Positions 1-7,964 are shown, counted from the first letter of the stretch. The stretch: DNA of 26,913 nt from an uncultured Lachnospiraceae bacterium (GCA_910586715.1 CAJUJG010000049.1:1-26913); one strand, 5' to 3'. The notes: generated from the letters alone by a model not told the origin. Made by a program: numbers and translations.

Positions 1-18
1 AGGCAAGGAGGTTTGCCT
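1..18 (-). terminator. Small hairpin at window edge, possible terminator
   Basis: AGGCAA and TTGCCT can pair into a 6-bp stem around a GGAGGT loop. It lies about 60 bp past the stop of the minus-strand DUF1266 gene. Whether a T-run follows on the minus strand cannot be seen because the window ends here, so the call is weak. Confidence 0.25.
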
Positions 19-77
19 GAATATGAACGAGTCAGTACACAAGTATAATCCATTCCCGAATTTCCCCCAAAAATATA

Positions 78-923
78 TTACGCTTCGCCAACCGGCGTAT
101 ACCACAGACCACTCCCCCATGCGGTATCGTCGTTTAACAAAATACGAACCAGCTTTGTCCACAAATCAAGTCCTTCGTTTAGCTCGGGCAGTTTGGCATC
201 GTGCCGGAAGTCCCAGTACAGATAACCGCACAACACGCTCTCGGCAAAATCCGCCCAGTTCTCAAAAACCTGTGCCTGTGTAATCCAGTGCTCCGCCAGG
301 TCATTTAATTCGTTTTTCGTCAGTATCCCGCACGCGTATCCAGCCCGCAGGTGCCCCACGCACTCGGTGATGTCCCAAGCCAGATAGCCGTGATGTTTAA
401 CAATCGGATAAAACTGTGCGGAGAAGTCTCGTGCTGTCTGAAAATATTGGCGCGCGTCCTCGTTTAACTGCGCCATGTCAAACGGCGGATTTCCTTCCCA
501 AAAGCCCACAAAATCAAGGTACTGACGGTGGCAGCAAATCTCCTGCATACAAAAGCCCACCAAGGACTCCTTGTCCGTAATACCAAAAACCTTTTCCAAA
601 TGCGCGCGGCACTCCGCCTCAGCCTCCGCAGTAGCGCATCGGGGCAGCGTCGTAAAGTAATTTCCGTTCGTCTGTCCGGGTGCGGGAATACCCGGTGTTT
701 TGCGCAAAGCGGAGATGCCTGCAAGCAAGGCGATAAACTGCTCCCTGTCACAAGGCTTGCGGGCGGGGAGTCCGTTCTCGTAAAATTCTTTGGATAAAGC
801 CGAAATCGTTTGGGATAATCCCGTGTCAAAAGGGTGGAAGTCCTTAAGCTGTTCCGTGTCCAAAATATCCGGTGTGGCTTCGCTGGAGTTGTCCTGTTTT
901 TTAAAGCGGTCGAAAATACTCAT
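78..923 (-). CDS. DUF1266 domain-containing protein
   Basis: This is a 281-residue soluble protein with no signal peptide or membrane segment. The C-terminal half carries the look of the DUF1266 family (E. coli YbeR/YbeU type): an AWDITECVGHLRAGYACGIL stretch near residue 183, followed by an acidic helical region and a conserved aromatic ending with WGSG and LWY. The family's function is unknown. The start at 923 is well supported by AGGAGG seven bases upstream of ATG. The first 20 residues are charged and probably disordered. It is the last gene on the minus strand, 125 bp after the histidine kinase stop, so it may be read through from that operon, but nothing ties it functionally to signalling. 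Family assignment is from recognised motifs only. Confidence 0.75.
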   Translation of the reverse strand: MSIFDRFKKQDNSSEATPDILDTEQLKDFHPFDTGLSQTISALSKEFYENGLPARKPCDREQFIALLAGISALRKTPGIPAPGQTNGNYFTTLPRCATAEAEAECRAHLEKVFGITDKESLVGFCMQEICCHRQYLDFVGFWEGNPPFDMAQLNEDARQYFQTARDFSAQFYPIVKHHGYLAWDITECVGHLRAGYACGILTKNELNDLAEHWITQAQVFENWADFAESVLCGYLYWDFRHDAKLPELNEGLDLWTKLVRILLNDDTAWGSGLWYTPVGEA

Positions 924-1037
924 TTGTCGTCCTCCTATAATATATCATTTTTTAAACAAACGGTTTATGTTCAGAGTATTGGTTTTCCATAATTTTATCA
1001 CGGATGACTTTTAGAGTCAACGCACAGTACACAAAAC

Positions 1038-1051
1038 TGACACTTGTGTCA
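1038..1051. repeat. Palindrome TGACAC-TT-GTGTCA (copy 1 of 3)
   Basis: TGACACTTGTGTCA has two perfect 6-bp arms around TT and is preceded by AAAC. It overlaps the stop codon of the minus-strand kinase gene. The same 18-nt pattern AAACTGACAC-N2-GTGTCA recurs inside two other genes (starting 10717 and 15343). The shape resembles TetR-family operators or a weak hairpin; its role is unknown. Confidence 0.55.
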
Positions 1052-1975
1052 TTTTGGAAGAAAGACGGAAAAAACAGCGCCGTTTCCGATGGAGGAGGTC
1101 ACTTTAATATACCCGCCCTCACCGTTTACAATTTCCCGCGCAAGGTACAGACCGATACCGACGCCTTCCTTATCCTGCGCGTCCTGCGAGCGGTAAAAGC
1201 GGGAGAAGATTTTGGCATGCTCCTCTTCTGCAATGCCGATACCGCTGTCCGCAATATCAATGCGTGCAAACAGCTCGTATGCGGTAATGGAAATCGTGAT
1301 ACCCCCCTGCGCGGTATATTTAATGGCATTGTCTATGAGATTGCAGACTGCCTCGGCTGTCCATTTTGCATCGCATACGGCGGAAAGTTCTGCGGTAGTT
1401 TCCGTGTCATTCAGTTGCAGATAAAGCCCTTTGTCTGCCGCTTTCGGCGCAAGCTGGCTGTGGAGAGACCGGAGCATGGGCAGCAGCGGCGTTGGCTTGG
1501 GGGAGAGCGTGATAATACCGTTTTCTAAGCGCGAGAGCTTGACAAGGGAGTCAATTAAAAAGCGGAGTTTTTCGGTCTGTGCATAGATTGCCTCCGCGTT
1601 GCCGCGCACGTCGCCTTGCAGGTCTGCCTCCTGCAGCAGTTCGCTGTAGAGCAGCAGGTTTGCAATCGGCGTTTTTGTCTGGTGGGAGATGTCGGAAATC
1701 AGCGTTTCAATTTTCTCTTTTTCCGCTGCGACGTTTTTGGCGGAGACGGCGGAGGCGGTCAGAAAGTGTGCAAATTTTGTCTCAAGCGCGGACATACGGC
1801 TTTCGTCAAATTTTTTTTCTAAAAAGCGCACGTCGTCGGCGCATTCAAGCATCTGTTCAATGGTGTTCATCGTTTTTTTGGTACGGTGGTAATTATAGAA
1901 AATGACAAGCGCCGCCGTGAGCATACACGCCGCGCTGATAAGCCATATCATGTTATTGTCGATTCGTAGTATCAT
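1049..1975 (-). CDS. Sensor histidine kinase (HisKA/HATPase_c)
   Basis: This 308-residue kinase should autophosphorylate on His98 in the H-box DISHQTKTP and pass the phosphate to the regulator encoded just upstream. One hydrophobic segment lies at about residues 10-27, followed by a linker and probable coiled coil (35-90), the HisKA dimer helix with H98, and an ATPase domain with N-box NLIDNAIKYT, G1 DSGIGI and G2 GVGIGLYLA. There is no periplasmic domain: only about nine residues precede the single membrane helix, so the signal is probably sensed in the membrane or through a partner. The start has GAGGAG upstream and follows the regulator stop by 27 bp, fitting one operon. Kinases of this build often control antimicrobial-peptide ABC exporters, but none is in the window. 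Confidence 0.92.
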   Translation of the reverse strand: MILRIDNNMIWLISAACMLTAALVIFYNYHRTKKTMNTIEQMLECADDVRFLEKKFDESRMSALETKFAHFLTASAVSAKNVAAEKEKIETLISDISHQTKTPIANLLLYSELLQEADLQGDVRGNAEAIYAQTEKLRFLIDSLVKLSRLENGIITLSPKPTPLLPMLRSLHSQLAPKAADKGLYLQLNDTETTAELSAVCDAKWTAEAVCNLIDNAIKYTAQGGITISITAYELFARIDIADSGIGIAEEEHAKIFSRFYRSQDAQDKEGVGIGLYLAREIVNGEGGYIKVTSSIGNGAVFSVFLPK

Positions 1976-2002
1976 TTGGGGTTCTCCTCGTCTGCCAATA
2001 GG

Positions 2003-2683
2003 TTATTTCACGAGCCATTCAAACTTATATCCGATTCCGTATATGGTCTTTATATGCTCCTGCGCGTCCAGCTTGTCGCGCAGCCGCTTTACGGTGACGG
2101 AAAGGGCGTTTTCGTCAACATACTCTGCGCCGTCGGTCCAAATACGGTCCACGAGAAAGCTGCGGCTTAGGGTGTTTCCCTGATTTTCGACGAAAAGGCG
2201 CAGAAGCTTTTGCTCTGTTTTGCTCAGCTCCACTGCATTGTCGTTTACGGTGAAATGCATATGGTCGAAGTCAAAGCAAAACTTACCGTTTTCATGGAGC
2301 TGCTCTGCTGCGCTGTCTGTAGTTTGGCGCAGTCTTGCATTGACGCGTGCGCGCAGCACGGAGAGGGAGAACGGCTTTGTAATGTAGTCGTCCGCGCCTT
2401 TTTCCAAGCCCTCTACAATGTCCATGTCGGTGTCGTTTGCCGTCAGCATAATGACGGGCAGGCTAGGGGATGCGGCTTTGAGTTCCTGTAAAAAGTCAAG
2501 CCCGTTTCCGTCGGGAAGATTGATGTCAAGCAGCACAAGCGCCGCGCCGCCAAGCGCAAGCTGCTCCCGCGCGGCGCGGATATTTTGGCAGGAAATGACC
2601 TGACGGTTTTGGTCGGATAACGCCTTGCATAATCCCTGATTTAGGCTTTTGTCGTCTTCTACGATGATAAGGAGCTGTTTCAT
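2003..2683 (-). CDS. OmpR/PhoB-family response regulator
   Basis: This is a 226-residue two-domain regulator. The receiver domain (1-118) has the acidic pair E9/D10/D11, phosphoacceptor D53 in LLDINLPDG, T81 and K103 in the TKPF motif. The winged-helix DNA-binding domain (about 130-226) ends with the typical ALSVTVKRLRDKLD recognition region and TIYGIGYKF hairpin. The ATG at 2683 is preferred over the one at 2737 because GGGAGG lies about ten bases upstream of it and the receiver fold begins directly at MKQLLIIVEDD. It is the first gene of the operon with the kinase. A sigma-A promoter lies 45-75 bp upstream. The target genes are not evident from the window. Confidence 0.93.
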   Translation of the reverse strand: MKQLLIIVEDDKSLNQGLCKALSDQNRQVISCQNIRAAREQLALGGAALVLLDINLPDGNGLDFLQELKAASPSLPVIMLTANDTDMDIVEGLEKGADDYITKPFSLSVLRARVNARLRQTTDSAAEQLHENGKFCFDFDHMHFTVNDNAVELSKTEQKLLRLFVENQGNTLSRSFLVDRIWTDGAEYVDENALSVTVKRLRDKLDAQEHIKTIYGIGYKFEWLVK

Positions 2684-2728
2684 TTTAGGAGACCTCCCAT
2701 GTAGTTTTGAATAATTTTGATAGAAATA

Positions 2729-2757
2729 ATTGTACAATATTTATGATTTGCAGGCAA
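2729..2757 (-). promoter_or_regulatory. Sigma-A promoter of the two-component operon
   Basis: On the minus strand, TTGCCT (2757-2752), a 17-bp spacer and TACAAT (2734-2729) form a good promoter. The -10 box sits inside the perfect palindrome ATTGTACAAT (2729-2738), which could be a regulator contact. Confidence 0.65.
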
Positions 2758-2818
2758 GTTTTGTGCAGATTAAAAAGATATAGAAATTTTGTCTGTTTCG
2801 AATGCGACCAAATGCATT

Positions 2819-2842
2819 TATAATACATCTAACAGATGTAAG
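2819..2842 (+). promoter_or_regulatory. -10 box and BlaI/CopY-like operator before the sigma factor
   Basis: TATAAT at 2819-2824 is followed by CTAACAGATGTAAG at 2829-2842. The latter differs by one base from the perfect operator CTTACAGATGTAAG at 14099. The same bases also form ACATCT-AAC-AGATGT (2825-2839). A repressor bound here would cover the transcription start. The TACA-N2-TGTA core is the known site class of the BlaI/MecI/CopY winged-helix repressors. No clear -35 is visible. Confidence 0.5.
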
Positions 2843-2892
2843 AAAAAATCAGTGCACAATATTACAAAACAAAAGCCGGCAGAAAGGATATT

Positions 2893-3384
2893 ATGACGAA
2901 GGAACAATTGGGAAATTTAATTATTGCGTCGGAGGATATGATGTACCGCGTGGCAAAAACGCTGCTGCGAAATGATGCGGATTGTGCGGACGCAATTCAG
3001 GAGGCAATCGTAAAGGCGTTTTCGGGGCTGCATATGCTGCGCAAGGATTCATATGGGAAAACATGGTTAGTGCGCATTGTTATCAATGAATGTTACGCTG
3101 TCATGCGGCGGGAAAAGAGGCTGATTTCGCTGGAGGACGCTTCTGCGGAGGGCATTTCCTTGCAGCAGGGGGTAATAGAGGAGGGGGATTATTCCGACTT
3201 GTATGAAGCAATGAGCCGCCTTCCAAAGGAGACGAGGCTGACCGTTACGCTTTATTATATGGAAGGCTACCGCATTAAGGAGATTGCAGCTTTGATGAAA
3301 ACGACAGAGAGTGCGGTAAAAAACCGCCTGATGCGGGCAAGGGCGAGGCTGAAAGAGGAATTGGAAACGGAAATGGAGGTTTAG
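2893..3384 (+). CDS. ECF-type RNA polymerase sigma factor
   Basis: This 163-residue sigma-70 family protein has region 2 (about 8-75) with the helix ADAIQEAIVKAF and the TWLVRIVINECY segment for -10 recognition, and region 4 (about 105-158) with SRLPKETRLTVTLYYMEGYRIKEIA and the TESAVKNRLMRARARL recognition helix. Regions 1 and 3 are absent, as expected for an ECF sigma. AAAGGA stands before the start. The next gene starts five bases after the stop and encodes the likely anti-sigma protein, so the pair should form a membrane-signal switch. ECF factors often read their own promoter; here the visible control site is a BlaI/CopY-like operator. The target regulon cannot be deduced from the window. 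Confidence 0.93.
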   Translation: MTKEQLGNLIIASEDMMYRVAKTLLRNDADCADAIQEAIVKAFSGLHMLRKDSYGKTWLVRIVINECYAVMRREKRLISLEDASAEGISLQQGVIEEGDYSDLYEAMSRLPKETRLTVTLYYMEGYRIKEIAALMKTTESAVKNRLMRARARLKEELETEMEV

Positions 3385-3389
3385 GAAGT

Positions 3390-4844
3390 ATGAGATTGGA
3401 AGATTTAAAGCAGGAATTTCCCCAAATGCCGGATGAATTGCGGAACATGGTTGAACATGAGGTATGCAGACAACTCAGGGAGAGCGTGACGGGGAACAAA
3501 AGAAAATATACAAAACATACAATAAGAAGGTCCTTAATTGTTGCATTTGCAGCGGCAATGCTTCTTGGAACAACCGTATTTGCAGCGATTGCGTATCACA
3601 TGCGCAGTGAATCGGTTGGGAAGTATGCGGTAAAAACAAAGATAGAAAAAGATGAGAACAACAGTTTAGAGAACGGGCAGATACCAAATATTCCTGATGT
3701 TACAATGGAGGTTTCGTACCTGCCGGACGGAATGGTAAAAACGGAAGACGGAAAATACAGTTTTGAAAACGCCATGTACAAAGGCGGCGTGTCAATTGTA
3801 TTTTACAAAATGGATACTGGTGATGCGGCGTTTGAAATGTTGACGAAAAACGTTAAAGAGACGGAGAATATCAGTGTTGGGGGGCATGAAGGCGTTTATT
3901 TTGCCTTGCAGTCAATCGGGGGCGAGGACATATCCTTTAATCAGCGTATTTATGTGGCATATCCTGAGGTGCATTATGTGATGGAATTGTATGCGGCATC
4001 AGATGTATCGAAGGAGGAGGCTATAAAAATTGCGGAGGGCATTCGTTTGCAGCCTGTTTCAGACAATGCGTCATCCGATGCCGTTGCGGCTTATAAGTGG
4101 AGCGATTTTCTTGCGTCCAAGCATGAAGAAGTGGTTGAAGATGCAGCGCCTACTGTATCAGGACAGGCAATGAGAAACACACACGCAATCGGAGACGTAT
4201 TTGCAGCAAATCCCCAAAAAGAGGATTTGGAGGGCTTGGGAAACGTGGAAATTAAGGTGTCGGACGTACAGGTGTGTGATAATGTCAGCCTGCTTGACTT
4301 GTCTGCGTTAGATGAGGATTTTAAGGCGGAATTGCAGAAAGAAACAACACCGTCAGGCGAACTGCTTCCGGCAAAAATCAATTATATGAAATTCGGGGAC
4401 GGCGTTAATTCCGTTGATACGCTTGTGGAAAGCCGCGAAGTTCCGCAAAAACTGATTTATGCTACGGTGGAATACACCAATAAGGGCACGAAGGAATTGG
4501 AAGAACTGTTGTTCTTTGGAAGTCTTATGAAATTTGCGGAAGAAAACGGTCAGATAAAACGATATGACGGTAAGACATTTGGACCAAATGCGGATTGGGA
4601 CGACGCGGTGCTGACAGGAGCCGCGCGGCATGTGGAGATGTGGTATTATGATGTGCACGGCGGCGAGCGGAATAACAATTACATCACGCATTTGAAAGCG
4701 GGGGAGACGGCAACGGTTCATATGGCGTGGCTTGTGCCGGAGGAAGAATTGGCGTATCTGTATCTGAATTTGGACAGTTATGGAGACAGTTATGATTTGT
4801 GCGACCATTCTTTGGAGGTCGGATATGTGGATATCCGCCAGTAA
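3390..4844 (+). CDS. Membrane anti-sigma protein with large external domains (DUF4367-like)
   Basis: This 484-residue protein is the probable anti-sigma partner of the preceding ECF sigma. Residues 1-45 are cytoplasmic and charged and should hold the sigma-binding part. One membrane helix follows at about 48-68, and the rest is extracytoplasmic. A DUF4367-like region (about 100-225) contains the VSYLPDGM and IVFYKMDTGD motifs. A second beta-rich part (about 270-484) resembles the DUF4352/telokin-like folds of secreted Clostridia proteins. The classical zinc HxxxCxxC motif is not complete (H-x3-C only, residues 23-27). The start has AGGAAG nearby, and GGAGG lies in the end of the sigma gene. 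It converges with the Crp-like gene, 15 bp apart. The external part is unusually long for a simple anti-sigma protein and may sense an envelope ligand. Confidence 0.82.
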   Translation: MRLEDLKQEFPQMPDELRNMVEHEVCRQLRESVTGNKRKYTKHTIRRSLIVAFAAAMLLGTTVFAAIAYHMRSESVGKYAVKTKIEKDENNSLENGQIPNIPDVTMEVSYLPDGMVKTEDGKYSFENAMYKGGVSIVFYKMDTGDAAFEMLTKNVKETENISVGGHEGVYFALQSIGGEDISFNQRIYVAYPEVHYVMELYAASDVSKEEAIKIAEGIRLQPVSDNASSDAVAAYKWSDFLASKHEEVVEDAAPTVSGQAMRNTHAIGDVFAANPQKEDLEGLGNVEIKVSDVQVCDNVSLLDLSALDEDFKAELQKETTPSGELLPAKINYMKFGDGVNSVDTLVESREVPQKLIYATVEYTNKGTKELEELLFFGSLMKFAEENGQIKRYDGKTFGPNADWDDAVLTGAARHVEMWYYDVHGGERNNNYITHLKAGETATVHMAWLVPEEELAYLYLNLDSYGDSYDLCDHSLEVGYVDIRQ

Positions 4845-4859
4845 AAGGGAAATTTTGCG

Positions 4860-5432
4860 CTAATGCTGTCCTGCGCGTTCTTTTAATTGCTCCATATCGC
4901 AAATCCGGTAGCCTTCGTTTGTTTTTTTCAAGATGCGGTCGTTGCAGAGGGCGCCAATCATGCGGTACAGGTGGCGGTAGCTTGTCCCTATGGAATAGGA
5001 AACATCGGTCATGACATCCCGGAAAAGGGCGTTGTTTGCGGCGGCGAGGATATAACGGCAGAGGCGGATTTCAGCGGTGTACAGGGTGTTTTCCACTGTT
5101 TTGTCCGTGCTTTGCATGAGTTTTTCTGACAGTTGTGACGCGGCAATTCGGGTAAATGCCGGATTGCCGAGAAGGTATGCTTTGTTGCGGTCCGTGGGAA
5201 TGACAATGCAGCGCAGCTCGTTCATGGCAGTGACAGTGGTGCTGGCGGCGGAAGTGTCGGAAAACAACTCCACTTCGCCCAACAGTCCGTTGGATATGTA
5301 AAAGCATAGAACAATATTTTTTCCGTTGGGCGCCGTGACGCCGACTTTGGCTTTGCCGCCTGTGATAATAAAAAGCAGTCCGTTCGGGCGCCCTTCGGAT
5401 ATGATGCGTTCTCCAAAGGAATAGGAGCGCAC
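4860..5432 (-). CDS. Crp/Fnr-family regulator (YeiL-like), 5'-truncated
   Basis: The visible 190 residues cover a cyclic-nucleotide-binding-type beta barrel (YSFGERIISEG, then GGKAKVGVTAPNGKNIVLCFY and LLGEVELF) and a C-terminal helix-turn-helix (SYSIGTSYRHLYRMIGALCNDRILKK). The closest family I recognise is YeiL-like Crp/Fnr proteins of about 220 residues. The only start is GTG at 5432, with no ribosome binding site. The same frame stays open upstream through QQQYGLAPEKLQNCSV, which looks like genuine family N-terminal sequence, up to an in-frame TAA near 5510, with no ATG, GTG or TTG. The true start therefore appears deleted. The neighbour on the other side, a YdcZ transporter, is cut in the same place. 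The product may be inactive or unexpressed. Confidence 0.8.
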   Translation of the reverse strand: MRSYSFGERIISEGRPNGLLFIITGGKAKVGVTAPNGKNIVLCFYISNGLLGEVELFSDTSAASTTVTAMNELRCIVIPTDRNKAYLLGNPAFTRIAASQLSEKLMQSTDKTVENTLYTAEIRLCRYILAAANNALFRDVMTDVSYSIGTSYRHLYRMIGALCNDRILKKTNEGYRICDMEQLKERAGQH

Positions 5433-5487
5433 GGAACAGTTTTGCAGTTTTTCGGGAGCCAGTCCGTACTGTTGTTGGAACGGGGAC

Positions 5488-6315
5488 TTGAGCGCGCAGG
5501 TCGGCGCTTACCATGCGGCGCTGTATATTCATATTGTCGGCGCGGTGTTTGCAGCGTTTGTTTTATGCACACGGACGCGGAAAGGAAATATGCAGCGGAC
5601 GTCCTTGTGGATGTATTTGGGCGGTGCAATCGGTGTTTTGACGACGCTGTTTAATAATTTTGCGTTTTCGCGTATCAGTTTGACGAGCATTGTTGCGCTG
5701 GGGCTTTTTGCGCAGCTTGTGTTTTCCTATTTCATTGACACGTTTGGCTGGTTTGGTATGGAGCGGCGCAGGGAAAAGCTAAGCATTTGCGGGACGCTGC
5801 TTTCGGTTGCGGGAATTGCGCTGATGCTGGAAAATCCGGCAGCGGGCGGTTGGGGTTCTGTTTTGATTTCACTGGGGGCGGGGATTACGGTGGTTCTTTC
5901 GAGAATTGTGAATGCGCATTTGTCGCAGCGCATCGGTGCGCTGCAGGGGTCGCTTGTCAATCATTTGGTTGGTCTGCCGTTTTGCTTGCTGTTGGCGCTT
6001 GGTGTTGGTGTAAATGAGTCTTCTGCGGCGGCGCCTTTTATGGCAGGGGATTTTCGGCTGTGGATATGGTGCGGGGGAATGCTGGGCGTGATTACGGTTG
6101 CGTTGTCTAATGTGATTGTTCCCAAAATTCCGGCGTATCAGTTGTCGCTTTTTCTGTTTTGCGGTCAGCTTTTTTGCGGGATGCTGTTGGACGTCTTTGG
6201 CGGCGGGGCGCTGAATAAGCGTGAGTTTGGGGCGGGTATTTTGGTTGCGGCGGGGATTGCGGTGAGTCAGGCGGTGAAGATTTTTACGGAAAAGAAAAGG
6301 AATGCGCGGGTTTGA
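5488..6315 (+). CDS. YdcZ/DUF606-type DMT transporter, 5'-truncated
   Basis: This 275-residue integral membrane protein has about nine hydrophobic segments, arranged as two DUF606-like halves (about 1-125 and 135-270). The segment NGDLSAQVGAYHA with IHIVGAVFA is typical of the end of the first helix and the second helix in this family. The start of helix 1 (roughly 20 residues) is missing. The only usable start is TTG at 5488, without a ribosome binding site; the frame is open back to a TAG at 5422 but reads unrelated codons antisense to the crp gene. Divergent crp plus ydcZ pairs are common in Clostridia, so the missing pieces are best explained by deletion of the shared intergenic region. 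The substrate is unknown. Confidence 0.8.
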   Translation: MSAQVGAYHAALYIHIVGAVFAAFVLCTRTRKGNMQRTSLWMYLGGAIGVLTTLFNNFAFSRISLTSIVALGLFAQLVFSYFIDTFGWFGMERRREKLSICGTLLSVAGIALMLENPAAGGWGSVLISLGAGITVVLSRIVNAHLSQRIGALQGSLVNHLVGLPFCLLLALGVGVNESSAAAPFMAGDFRLWIWCGGMLGVITVALSNVIVPKIPAYQLSLFLFCGQLFCGMLLDVFGGGALNKREFGAGILVAAGIAVSQAVKIFTEKKRNARV

Positions 6316-6340
6316 CTGTGGCGTTGGTTGTGGATATAAT
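6312..6340 (+). promoter_or_regulatory. Sigma-A promoter for the small membrane protein gene
   Basis: TTGACT (6312-6317), a 17-bp spacer and TATAAT (6335-6340). The -35 overlaps the stop codon of the transporter gene. It predicts a 5' leader of about 107 bases. Confidence 0.7.
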
Positions 6341-6453
6341 GGAGTTATATTGCGGCGTCTGTTGTCAGGAGCGCGGACGGTTTAGGTTTTAACAGGCATG
6401 GTCGGAGCTTGAGAGATAACAGAGAGTACGATTTTGCAAAGAGGTTTGAATGT

Positions 6454-6846
6454 ATGAAAAAGTGGTTACGAAAAATTGGGCTGGCGGCTGTTGCCTTGAT
6501 TTTGTTTTATTTTGTGGCGGGGTGGAAAATGCCGGCTGTTTGGCGTATGGAGACATTGAAGCTGCCAAAGGGGTGTAAGACGGTATATCATACGAAAATA
6601 AGGATAACCGATGTATACTGGCTGCATATAGACGGGGAGAAGGTTATCAAATGTGATATGGGTTATGAGGCGGTGAAGGCGTATATTGAGGAGAATAACT
6701 CTGCAAAACAGTTGGAACATATCAATATCAGCTGGTATGGGGGGATGTCAAGCGATCCGATCTATGACGCAGAATATGATGAGGCGTTCTGGCAGCAGGA
6801 GGATAGGGAAGATTATGTCAAAATCAGTTATTTTAAGAAGCTGTAA
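6454..6846 (+). CDS. Small membrane-anchored protein, unknown function
   Basis: This 130-residue protein of no recognised family has a positively charged start (MKKWLRK), one membrane helix at about residues 8-26 and a mostly hydrophilic exported part rich in tyrosine and acidic residues. No lipobox is present. The ATG at 6454 is chosen over 6409 because GAGG lies about nine bases upstream and the membrane helix then begins immediately. It has its own promoter overlapping the end of the preceding gene and is separated from the ZIP gene by a further promoter, so it is probably monocistronic. The anchor with a short soluble tail could suit a small envelope accessory protein, but there is no evidence for a specific role. 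Confidence 0.7.
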   Translation: MKKWLRKIGLAAVALILFYFVAGWKMPAVWRMETLKLPKGCKTVYHTKIRITDVYWLHIDGEKVIKCDMGYEAVKAYIEENNSAKQLEHINISWYGGMSSDPIYDAEYDEAFWQQEDREDYVKISYFKKL

Positions 6847-6917
6847 AAGGAATGAAGAGATAGGGGGGGAGAACGACTATAAATAAATCCATTGCCAACG
6901 ATTGCATGATGTGCTAT

Positions 6918-6944
6918 TATAATATTCAGTTAGCTACAACTAAC
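6918..6944 (+). promoter_or_regulatory. Promoter -10 and candidate metalloregulator operator of the ZIP gene
   Basis: TATAAT (6918-6923) is followed by GTTAG-CTACAA-CTAAC (6929-6944), an inverted repeat placed over the expected transcription start. The TTAG/CTAA half-sites recall DtxR/MntR-family boxes, which would suit a metal-transporter gene, but the match is only suggestive. A second TATAAT lies at 6992-6997. Confidence 0.45.
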
Positions 6945-7023
6945 CAAAAAACCTCCAAAATCACGGTTACCATTTTCAAAACAAAGAATACTATAATAAG
7001 GAACGAAAAGGGGGATTAATAGC

Positions 7024-7806
7024 ATGGATATTAGCTTGGTAGTTGGTCTGATGATACCGTTTACGGGTACAACACTGGGCGCGGCTATGGTGTTTTTTAT
7101 GAGAAACCAGTTAAATCAAAAGCTTGAAAAGCTGCTTTTGGGGTTTGCGGCGGGAGTGATGATTGCGGCGTCGATGTGGTCGCTGCTGATTCCTTCCATT
7201 GATATGGCGGCAGAGCAGCAAAAGACAGCGTGGGTGCCTGCAGCGTCGGGTTTTTTGCTTGGAATGGCGTTTTTGCTGCTGCTTGACAGCGTGATACCGC
7301 ATCTTCATATAGAAAGCAGCAAGCCTGAGGGCATTAAGGCAAAAATGAAAAAAACGACGATGATGGTGTTTGCCGTGACGCTTCACAATATACCGGAGGG
7401 AATGGCGGTAGGCGTGACATTTGCGGGGGCGCTTTTGGGCGATTCGCAGATTACGATGGCAGGTGCAATGACGCTTGCGCTCGGCATTGCCATTCAGAAT
7501 TTTCCCGAGGGGGCGATTATATCAATGCCGCTCAAAAGTGAAGGAATGTCAAAGAGGAGGGCGTTTGTTTACGGGACGCTTTCCGGGCTTGTTGAGCCTG
7601 TTGCGGCGGTGCTCACGATTTTCCTGGCAAACATGATTGTGCCGTTACTGCCGTATTTTCTTGCGTTTGCGGCAGGGGCGATGATTTATGTCGTGGTAGA
7701 GGAGCTGATTCCCGAATCGCAGGCAGGCGAACATTCGAATATCAGTACGATAGGCGTTGCGGCGGGATTTGTGATTATGATGATACTGGACGTGGCGTTA
7801 GGATAG
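7024..7806 (+). CDS. ZIP-family divalent metal transporter
   Basis: This 260-residue inner-membrane protein has about eight hydrophobic helices. The two signature motifs of the ZIP metal path are present: HNIPEG (residues 121-126) in helix IV and QNFPEG (158-163) in helix V, plus EELIPES near the C-terminus. The loop between helices III and IV (about 97-112) is short, charged and histidine-poor except for HLHIES near 97. The family imports zinc, and in some members iron or manganese; the sequence does not fix which metal. AAAGGGGG precedes the start. A 170-bp upstream region holds two -10 boxes and a TTAG/CTAA dyad. A strong hairpin lies about 107 bp downstream. Confidence 0.93.
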   Translation: MDISLVVGLMIPFTGTTLGAAMVFFMRNQLNQKLEKLLLGFAAGVMIAASMWSLLIPSIDMAAEQQKTAWVPAASGFLLGMAFLLLLDSVIPHLHIESSKPEGIKAKMKKTTMMVFAVTLHNIPEGMAVGVTFAGALLGDSQITMAGAMTLALGIAIQNFPEGAIISMPLKSEGMSKRRAFVYGTLSGLVEPVAAVLTIFLANMIVPLLPYFLAFAAGAMIYVVVEELIPESQAGEHSNISTIGVAAGFVIMMILDVALG

Positions 7807-7912
7807 CAGCGTAAAGAGATTTCGCAGTTTATATTGTTTCTTTTGTATTTTTTTGTCATAGTAAAAAAGACCAAATGGCTTTAGCCGGATACGGAGGAAC
7901 GATTGAATGATT

Positions 7913-7950
7913 CAAAAATGTCCTTGATGTGTTGGTCAGGGGCATTTTTG
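7913..7950 (+). terminator. Intrinsic terminator after the ZIP gene
   Basis: CAAAAATGTCCTTGA and TCAGGGGCATTTTTG can form a 15-bp stem (two G-U pairs) with an 8-nt loop. The A5/T5 tracts inside the arms are typical of bidirectional intrinsic terminators. Confidence 0.7.
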
Positions 7951-7964
7951 CGTGATGGGATTCT

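Noticed and set aside
23..283. 86-codon plus-strand frame at the left edge
   Set aside because: Antisense to the 3' end of the DUF1266 gene, although GGAGG lies upstream; no motif and no codon-use support.
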